Assembly (NCBI GenBank): GCA_021299615.1
Contig: JAJTHC010000018.1
Span: forward strand, 1 to 5,958
Reading direction: 5' to 3'
Source: Vampirovibrionales bacterium
GTDB lineage: Bacteria > Cyanobacteriota > Vampirovibrionia > Vampirovibrionales > JAJTHC01
DNA length: 5,958 nt
Every line of letters starts with the position of its first letter. Within the stretch, counting starts at the first letter, position 1. Shown piece after piece: positions 1 to 4,395 of the stretch. A program made the position numbers and the translations under genes. The notes beneath the pieces are model-generated. The model saw nothing but the letters and a program-made list of their open reading frames with translations. It did not search any database and was not told the origin of the DNA.

Positions 1-993
1 ATGGCTATTGAACTGACGTTACCTGAACTCAAGTTAACATCCATTCACGAAGAAATACAGCACATTAAATTGGTAACAGGGCGTGCTAATCCTGAACTGG
101 CGAAAGAAATTGCTCAATACTTAGACACTTGCGTGTCGCCTGTTCAAATCAAAAACTTTAGCGACGGTGAATTGTACGTTCGTATTGAAGAAAGCGTGCG
201 TGGCGAAGATGTGTACATCGTGCAACCCACTTGCGGACCGACGAATAACAACATCATGGAACTCTTGCTGATGATTGATGCCCTTAAGCGTGCCTCGGCT
301 AAATCCATTACCGCCATTATTCCTTATTATGGATACGCTCGCCAAGATCGTAAAAACGCAGGGCGTGAACCGATTTCCGCCAAGCTTGTCGCCGATTTAA
401 TCTCCACCGCAGGCGCCAATCGTGTCGTTGCCATGGATTTACACACAGGGCAGTTACAAGGTTTCTTCAACATTATTACCGATCACCTTCATGCGACGCC
501 TGTTTTGTTGAGCTATATTCGTACCCGTGATTTGGTGAATCCTGTGGTTGTTAGCCCTGACGCTGGCGGTGTTGAACGTGCCAGAGTCTTCGCAAAGAAG
601 CTTGAATGCCCGATCGCCATTATCGACAAACGCCGTTCCGCTCACAATGTGGCGGAAGTCTACAACATCATCGGCGAAGTCCAAGGACGTAGCTGTATTT
701 TGATTGATGATATGATCGACACGGCTGGCACCATTTGTAGCGGAGCCGACTTGCTCACCGCCAATGGAGCCCACGACGTGTACGTCATGGCGGCTCACCC
801 CGTCTTTAGTGGACCTGCGGTACAACGCTTGGCGAACTCTTCGATTAAAGAAGTGATTGTCACCAATAGTATTCCATTGAGTGAAGAAGCCAAATCGGTG
901 GACAAAATTAAGCAATTGTCTATCGCCAGCTTGTTGGGTGAAGCGATCTGTCGTATTCACGAATCTCAATCCATTTCGGATATGTTTAACTAG
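1..993 (+). CDS. prs: Ribose-phosphate pyrophosphokinase (PRPP synthetase)
   Basis: Makes 5-phosphoribosyl-1-diphosphate from ribose 5-phosphate and ATP in the cytoplasm, the activated sugar for purine, pyrimidine, NAD, histidine and tryptophan synthesis. Seen in the 330-residue product: N-terminal FSDGELYV (53-60); the ATP/catalytic loop RQDRK (114-118) followed by GREPISAKLVADL; DLHTGQLQGFF (146-156) with the metal-binding His148; DKRR (209-212) with the catalytic Lys210; and the PRPP-binding loop DDMIDTAGT (236-244). These mark a class I enzyme. The protein is about 15-20 residues longer at the N-terminus than E. coli Prs, a feature I recall from cyanobacterial homologues. The ATG is base 1 of the window, so its ribosome site and promoter cannot be seen and an earlier start cannot be excluded. 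It ends with TAG at 991-993. No terminator is evident downstream, so read-through toward the decarboxylase genes is possible. Confidence 0.97.
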   Translation: MAIELTLPELKLTSIHEEIQHIKLVTGRANPELAKEIAQYLDTCVSPVQIKNFSDGELYVRIEESVRGEDVYIVQPTCGPTNNNIMELLLMIDALKRASAKSITAIIPYYGYARQDRKNAGREPISAKLVADLISTAGANRVVAMDLHTGQLQGFFNIITDHLHATPVLLSYIRTRDLVNPVVVSPDAGGVERARVFAKKLECPIAIIDKRRSAHNVAEVYNIIGEVQGRSCILIDDMIDTAGTICSGADLLTANGAHDVYVMAAHPVFSGPAVQRLANSSIKEVIVTNSIPLSEEAKSVDKIKQLSIASLLGEAICRIHESQSISDMFN

Positions 994-1054
994 GAATGGG
1001 AAGCGTTTGCGTTTAGATGAACTCAAGCGTTGTTAGGATTCCGCACAAAAAAGC

Positions 1055-1083
1055 TTGCCTTTGAACTTTTAGCTCCGTATGAT
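1055..1083 (+). promoter_or_regulatory. Predicted sigma70-type promoter for the decarboxylase operon
   Basis: TTGCCT (1055-1060) and TATGAT (1078-1083) are separated by exactly 17 bases; they match the -35 and -10 consensus at 4/6 and 5/6 positions. Transcription would begin near 1090, giving a leader of roughly 185 nucleotides before the TTG start of speH. The prediction is by eye only. The nearby TTGAAC (1061-1066) is too close to the -10 to be its partner. Confidence 0.5.
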
Positions 1084-1093
1084 GTTACAAGTT

Positions 1094-1127
1094 TAAATCT
1101 TTAGACGATACCCCTAAACCTTAGACG
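1094..1127 (+). repeat. Imperfect direct repeat TAAA(T/C)C-TTAGACG, possible operator
   Basis: TAAATCTTTAGACG (1094-1107) recurs as TAAACCTTAGACG (1115-1127). The shared core TTAGACG starts at 1101 and at 1121, so the cores are 20 bases (about two helical turns) apart on the same face of the DNA. A related TTTAGATGA sits at 1012-1020. The pair lies just downstream of the predicted transcription start, where a repressor could act. The repeat itself is seen; a regulatory role is inference. Confidence 0.4.
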
Positions 1128-1139
1128 TCGTCTTGCCGA

Positions 1140-1156
1140 AAGTGAGTCAGTCACTT
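1140..1156 (+). other. Small perfect inverted repeat in the speH leader
   Basis: AAGTGA (1140-1145) and TCACTT (1151-1156) are perfect complements around a five-base GTCAG loop. In RNA this would be a short hairpin in the untranslated leader; as DNA it could be a protein-binding dyad. No T-run follows, so it is not an intrinsic terminator. Confidence 0.35.
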
Positions 1157-1181
1157 AAAACCTGACACTGTTACACCTGTA

Positions 1182-1197
1182 AAAAGCGAAAGCTTTT
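1182..1197 (+). other. GAAA-tetraloop hairpin just upstream of the leader ORF
   Basis: AAAAGC (1182-1187) pairs with GCTTTT (1192-1197) around GAAA, a GNRA-type stable tetraloop. It ends six bases before the AAGGA ribosome site of the leader ORF. The base after it is A, not a T-run, so it is not a terminator. It may be a 5' leader stability or translation-control element. Confidence 0.4.
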
Positions 1198-1214
1198 AAA
1201 ATTAAGGAAATTGT

Positions 1215-1241
1215 ATGAGTTTTCATGCCTTATTCACTTAG
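1215..1241 (+). CDS. Putative leader peptide MSFHALFT upstream of speH
   Basis: An ATG at 1215 opens a reading frame of eight sense codons (MSFHALFT) closed by TAG at 1239-1241. A good Shine-Dalgarno, AAGGA (1204-1208), sits six bases before the ATG, stronger than that of several full-size genes in the window. It lies 35 bases before the TTG of speH and in a different frame, so it is not a missed N-terminus. Small upstream ORFs are known to control AdoMet decarboxylase mRNAs in mammals and plants. A bacterial equivalent here is inference from position only, and the peptide has no run of one amino acid that would point to classic attenuation. A second mini-ORF, MNS-stop (1252-1263), ends on the first bases of the speH ribosome site. 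Confidence 0.4.
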   Translation: MSFHALFT

Positions 1242-1260
1242 CGTTACTGTAATGAACTCG

Positions 1261-1267
1261 TAAAGGG
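1261..1267 (+). promoter_or_regulatory. Ribosome binding site that sets the TTG start of speH
   Basis: TAAAGGG lies nine bases upstream of TTG at 1277. The identical TAAAGGG (1923-1929) precedes the ATG of the next gene by seven bases. An in-frame TGA at 1253-1255 excludes any earlier start, and no in-frame ATG or GTG occurs before the conserved LGRHLLAEF block, so TTG is the best start. Confidence 0.65.
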
Positions 1268-1276
1268 AAATTTGAA

Positions 1277-1876
1277 TTGAACACATCTTTAGAACTGCAA
1301 GAAAGTTTGCAACCCCCCCCACCCCATGTTGTATCTCAGGCGTTTGACGCTTCAGTAAAATCCCCCACTGAACAGCACTTCGCCAAACCCGCTCCGAATT
1401 TAGGACGCCACCTGCTCGCTGAATTCTTTGATTGCACCCCCAACGTATTGAATAACAATGCCTTGGTCGAACAGCTCATGACGGAAGCTGCGGTTGCATG
1501 CGGTGCCACAATCGTTCAAAGTTGTTTCCATCACTTCAATCCCTATGGTGTAAGCGGTGTTATTGTCATCGCCGAATCTCACCTTACTATTCATACATGG
1601 CCTGAATATGGGTATGCGTCTGTCGACTTATACACCTGTGGGGATCAATGTGACCCTGCCCTTGCCTTTAATTACTTGCAAGACAAGTTCAAGGCAAGCG
1701 AATCGAATTACCTAGAGTTTGCTCGTGGGTTGATGAACCCTACCACGGGTAAAATGATGCGTCATCCTGCTCGCCAAGTCGGCAGCCCTACGATGCGGCA
1801 AGTGGATTTTGACCAAGCAACACCTTTGTCGACCTTGCGTTCGGCGAAAGAAGGTACGGCATCGAGTAGGGCTTAG
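1277..1876 (+). CDS. speH: S-adenosylmethionine decarboxylase proenzyme (prokaryotic class 1B)
   Basis: Decarboxylates S-adenosylmethionine to the aminopropyl donor for spermidine synthesis, using a pyruvoyl group made by self-cleavage of the proenzyme. Seen in the 199-residue product: LGRHLLAEFFDC (42-53), FNPYGVSGV (87-95) and ESHLTIHTWPEYGY (100-113). Cleavage should fall between Glu100 and Ser101, Ser101 becoming the pyruvoyl group. His106 (processing) and Cys121 (proton donor) keep the spacing of Ser63, His68 and Cys83 in the Thermotoga maritima enzyme, and Ser93 matches its Ser55. The protein is longer than the usual 120-135 residues. About 41 extra N-terminal residues include PPPP (13-16), encoded across a run of eight C (1313-1320), and there is a basic C-terminal tail. 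Start is TTG with TAAAGGG at good spacing. It probably forms an operon with the paralogue 60 bases downstream. No spermidine synthase gene lies in the window. Confidence 0.93.
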   Translation: MNTSLELQESLQPPPPHVVSQAFDASVKSPTEQHFAKPAPNLGRHLLAEFFDCTPNVLNNNALVEQLMTEAAVACGATIVQSCFHHFNPYGVSGVIVIAESHLTIHTWPEYGYASVDLYTCGDQCDPALAFNYLQDKFKASESNYLEFARGLMNPTTGKMMRHPARQVGSPTMRQVDFDQATPLSTLRSAKEGTASSRA

Positions 1877-1936
1877 GCTCCGCTAGATTCAAGAACAATT
1901 AGGTAATTTACACGAAATTTTATAAAGGGTTTTATT

Positions 1937-2380
1937 ATGGCAATTATAGAACAAGGCTTTGGGCCTCACTTGATGTTAGACTGTCGTGAATGCGACATCG
2001 ACAAGATTTCCGATTTGGCGGTGGTGCAGTCCTTTTTGGATGACTTACCTGAACTCATCGGTATGACGAAAATCATCCCTCCTTATGTGTTTCCGTATAG
2101 TGGATTAGTCCCTGAAGACAAGGGCATTACAGGTGTGGTGATTATCGCTGAATCGCATTTGACCTTTCATTCCTTTGTGGAAAAAGACTACTTTTTCTTC
2201 GATATTTTTAGCTGTAAGCCCTTTGATATTGACTTTGTGGAACAGCATGTGATTAAAACCTTCGGCGTGAAAAGCTATGAGCGTTTTATGTCTGAACGGG
2301 GACGCCAATTCCCTCGCTATATTTCAGACAAGCTTGTGGAAGGGGCGACGGAAGCCATCCCGTCTGCGGTAAGCGTGTAG
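1937..2380 (+). CDS. Divergent SpeD/AdoMet decarboxylase-family pyruvoyl protein
   Basis: This 147-residue protein is a second member of the S-adenosylmethionine decarboxylase family. Seen: HLMLDCREC (11-19), GITGVVIIAESHLTFHSF (63-80) and DIFSC (89-93). Ser73 (predicted pyruvoyl residue), His78 and Cys93 keep the exact spacing of the catalytic set in SpeH, so self-cleavage after Glu72 is expected. It departs from SpeH around the substrate: WPE becomes FVE (80-82), the HLLAEF glutamate becomes Asp15, the Ser55 equivalent is Thr65, and a different segment (PPYVFPYSGLVPEDKG, 48-63) replaces the Phe-rich HHFNPYG strand. Some SpeD homologues are known to have become pyruvoyl-dependent ornithine or arginine decarboxylases, so SAM may not be the substrate. 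Alternatives are a true second AdoMet decarboxylase or a partner of SpeH. ATG start with TAAAGGG seven bases upstream; 60 bases after speH and followed by a strong terminator. Confidence 0.85.
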   Translation: MAIIEQGFGPHLMLDCRECDIDKISDLAVVQSFLDDLPELIGMTKIIPPYVFPYSGLVPEDKGITGVVIIAESHLTFHSFVEKDYFFFDIFSCKPFDIDFVEQHVIKTFGVKSYERFMSERGRQFPRYISDKLVEGATEAIPSAVSV

Positions 2381-2401
2381 ACCTTTATTTTGAGCCTTTT
2401 T

Positions 2402-2431
2402 AAACGGAGCTGGTGACTATCGGCTCCGTTT
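2402..2431 (+). terminator. Intrinsic terminator after the decarboxylase pair
   Basis: AAACGGAGC (2402-2410) pairs perfectly with GCTCCGTTT (2423-2431). The stem can continue inward through TGGT/ATCG with wobble pairs to a GACT loop. The stem's own T's run on into TT (2432-2433), then GTGTTT. It sits 21 bases after the stop of the second decarboxylase gene and closes that operon. Confidence 0.85.
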
Positions 2432-2437
2432 TTGTGT

Positions 2438-2465
2438 TTGATTTATTTTCTTGAAGCGATATACT
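2438..2465 (+). promoter_or_regulatory. Predicted sigma70-type promoter for the nucleotidase-like gene
   Basis: TTGATT (2438-2443) and TATACT (2460-2465) are separated by 16 bases; they match the consensus at 4/6 and 5/6 positions. The site lies directly after the upstream terminator. Transcription would start near 2472, about 38 bases before the ATG at 2510, so this gene has its own transcription unit. Confidence 0.55.
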
Positions 2466-2509
2466 TTACTAAGCGTTTAAGACTAGCTAAATTTCATAAG
2501 ATTTAAAAA

Positions 2510-4219
2510 ATGCGTCTCTCTCCTACTTTGCCTCGTTTACAATCCGCTTCTGTTTTGCATCAGCCTCCTGCAAACTTGGCACGTCAAGGGAGGTTTTTCC
2601 CCGAACGTATACCTAATGCTCTTAGACGTGCGTTTGCTTCAAAGGTTTGGGACAATAACGTTGTGCGTATCCTCGGTGTTAACGATGTTTACCGCCCCGA
2701 ATCTCTGGGCAGGGGTTATACTGTGCTTGAAAAAATTTCAAAAGAAGATCCTGACTTTCTTTCTAAATGCTTATTTACATTTGCAGGCGACTTAATTTCA
2801 CCCAGTCCTGAATCTCAACTTACAGGGGGGCGTCATATGGTGGATGCCATGAATGCGATTAACCGATTTGTGGGGGGACAACTCATCGCAGTCTTAGGCA
2901 ACCATGAGTTTGATCTAAAATTTGCCAATTTACTCAAGCAAGTTAAGGCGAGTAAGTTTACTTGGTTAGGTGCCAATGTCTATAAAAATGAACGTCACTT
3001 AAAAGAAACGCCCCCTTATAAAATAATGAAAATAAACGGTCGACGTATCTTGGTCTATGGCGTGGTCGTCCCTGAAGTGTATAGCCAGTTACCTAAAAAC
3101 ATTTCGATTAAAGACCCCTTGGCACAAGTGAGATCAGAATTGGAAGGCTTGATTAAGGAACGGCGTCCTGATATGGTGATTCTTTTGGCTCATTTAGGTG
3201 AAGATGCTTACGATGCTTTGCATGATTTACCCATTGATTTAGCAATAGTTGGGCATGAACATCAAGCTTCTATACAAACGAAAAATGGTATTTCGGTGGT
3301 CTGTGCTGATTCAGAAGCAAAAAGCCTTATTGACACAAAAGTACACTTTAAGCCAAAACCCTTATTGTGGGAGCGTCTAAACCGTATGAAGAATGATATG
3401 GTATTTGGAAGAATGCCAGAATCTCAGGTTGAAAAAATCGAGGTGAAGACCGTACCCATTCCCTCCAACACCCCTGTAAGTGAAACCGTCATGGCGAAGA
3501 TTAATCCTAAAATCAGAGCCTACTCTAAGTCACTGGAAGCACCCTTGGCTCGTTTAGATAGAAAGATGAATCTCACTTCTACACACCTACGTCAAGGGGA
3601 CGAAACCGCTGAAGGTAATTGGGTTGCAGATGCCCTCGTTCACGCATGGAATCATATCAATCCAAAAAAGCCTGTGAATATTGCCATGATTCACGCAGGT
3701 TCTTTGCGTGCAGATAAAGAGATTCCGAAGGGCATTTTCCGTAAACGTGAATTGGTAGAACTGCTCCCTTATAAAGATAAAATGCTTAGAATTGAAGCAA
3801 CAGGTGCCTTAATTAAATCCCTTTTAGAAGAGGCTCTTGCTCATAGGAGTTCCGATGATATACCGAATCGACACCCTGGTTATTTTATGAACATCAGTGG
3901 TTTAAGGGTTCAAGTGGATATGTCGAAACCTTTTGGTCAGCGAGTCACATCTATTACAAAAGTAAAAGATAATAAAATGTTAGACCCTGAAGAAATAATC
4001 TATTTAACGATTGCTAAATTCCTTACGAAACCCGAAGGGGGCTTAAGCTCTTTGCCTGCTTACGTTAAAAAGCATCCTGATCGTGTGGAAGAGGGCAAGA
4101 AAACGAAAGATCATTACATCCAACACCATTTAGAGCCTTTGGCAGACGGCTCCACCTTGCCGACGATTTCGCCTAAAACGGACGGTCGTTGGCAAATCAC
4201 ACCAGCAAATCCGCAATAA
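2510..4219 (+). CDS. Two-domain metallophosphoesterase / 5'-nucleotidase-family protein
   Basis: A 569-residue member of the UshA/CD73 5'-nucleotidase family, which hydrolyses nucleotides and other phosphate esters with two metal ions. The N-terminal calcineurin-like domain shows NDVY (58-61), AGD (92-94), GNHE (130-133), AHLGED (227-232) and GHEH (248-251). The C-terminal nucleotidase domain shows ETAEGNWVADA (366-376), HAGSLRAD (395-402) and LPYKDKMLRIEATG (419-432). Two departures matter. The first motif is usually DxH, but here it is D59-V-Y61. The GGDGY-type substrate motif near the end reads EGGLSSL (509-515), without the aspartate. The N-terminus (1-50) is rich in Pro and Arg and has no hydrophobic stretch, so unlike UshA it is probably not exported by a classical signal peptide. 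The substrate cannot be read from sequence. The Shine-Dalgarno before the ATG is poor (only TAAGA about 11 bases upstream), but no other start precedes the first motif convincingly. Confidence 0.85.
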   Translation: MRLSPTLPRLQSASVLHQPPANLARQGRFFPERIPNALRRAFASKVWDNNVVRILGVNDVYRPESLGRGYTVLEKISKEDPDFLSKCLFTFAGDLISPSPESQLTGGRHMVDAMNAINRFVGGQLIAVLGNHEFDLKFANLLKQVKASKFTWLGANVYKNERHLKETPPYKIMKINGRRILVYGVVVPEVYSQLPKNISIKDPLAQVRSELEGLIKERRPDMVILLAHLGEDAYDALHDLPIDLAIVGHEHQASIQTKNGISVVCADSEAKSLIDTKVHFKPKPLLWERLNRMKNDMVFGRMPESQVEKIEVKTVPIPSNTPVSETVMAKINPKIRAYSKSLEAPLARLDRKMNLTSTHLRQGDETAEGNWVADALVHAWNHINPKKPVNIAMIHAGSLRADKEIPKGIFRKRELVELLPYKDKMLRIEATGALIKSLLEEALAHRSSDDIPNRHPGYFMNISGLRVQVDMSKPFGQRVTSITKVKDNKMLDPEEIIYLTIAKFLTKPEGGLSSLPAYVKKHPDRVEEGKKTKDHYIQHHLEPLADGSTLPTISPKTDGRWQITPANPQ

Positions 4220-4258
4220 AAAGCCTGTAATGAAAGCTCATACCGTTTATACGCTTTT
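4219..4258. terminator. Possible weak bidirectional terminator between convergent genes
   Basis: AAAAGC (4219-4224) pairs with GCTTTT (4253-4258). Inside lies a second stem, ATGA (4230-4233) with TCAT (4238-4241) around AAGC, extendable by GT/AC past a bulged A. On the minus strand the outer stem ends in GCTTTTTATT, a partial U-tract serving the helicase gene; on the plus strand it ends in GCTTTTC, overlapping the nucleotidase stop. The stem is AT-rich and weak, but no better candidate exists in the gap. Confidence 0.35.
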
Positions 4259-4276
4259 CAATCTAGGAAATGGTAT
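4248..4276 (+). repeat. 29-base imperfect direct repeat, copy 1
   Basis: TATAC, four variable bases, then TTCAATCTAGGAAATGGTAT (4257-4276). It matches copy 2 at 25 of 29 positions. This copy is intergenic. Its AGGAAAT (4265-4271) also has a perfect complement ATTTCCT at 4293-4299. Confidence 0.7.
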
Positions 4277-4325
4277 GATAGCCAAGTTTATAATTTCCTG
4301 TACAGTGTCTATACGTTGTCGCTAA

Positions 4326-4392
4326 GATTCTCGATGTGCTTATGTACGTTTCTGTACACCTCGCCCATCTGCGAGTCTAGGCTCCTAGAATC
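4326..4392. other. Region dense in inverted repeats, possible structured RNA or dyads
   Basis: GATTCT (4326-4331) is complementary to AGAATC (4387-4392) and could close a branched fold. Inside are TGTAC/GTACA (4343-4347 with 4354-4358) and CTCGC/GCGAG (4360-4364 with 4371-4375). TCTAG/CTAGA (4376-4380 with 4385-4389) is an alternative that competes with the closing stem. The stems are short (5-6 pairs) and no known RNA family is recognised. Confidence 0.3.
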
Positions 4393-4395
4393 CAC

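Noticed and set aside
454..1026. A 190-codon open frame on the minus strand opposite prs
   Set aside because: It lies almost wholly antisense to a gene with intact family motifs, has no recognisable domain, and its content follows from the codon pattern of prs.
1061..1083. TTGAAC (1061-1066) as the -35 partner of TATGAT
   Set aside because: The spacer would be only 11 bases; TTGCCT gives 17.
1084..1276. A SAM riboswitch ahead of the SAM-using gene
   Set aside because: I could not find the conserved core of SAM-I or another familiar SAM aptamer, and the hairpins present are too small. A covariance-model search would settle it.
1326..1358. ATG at 1326 as an alternative start for SpeH
   Set aside because: It is in a different frame and stops after ten codons, so it cannot make the enzyme.
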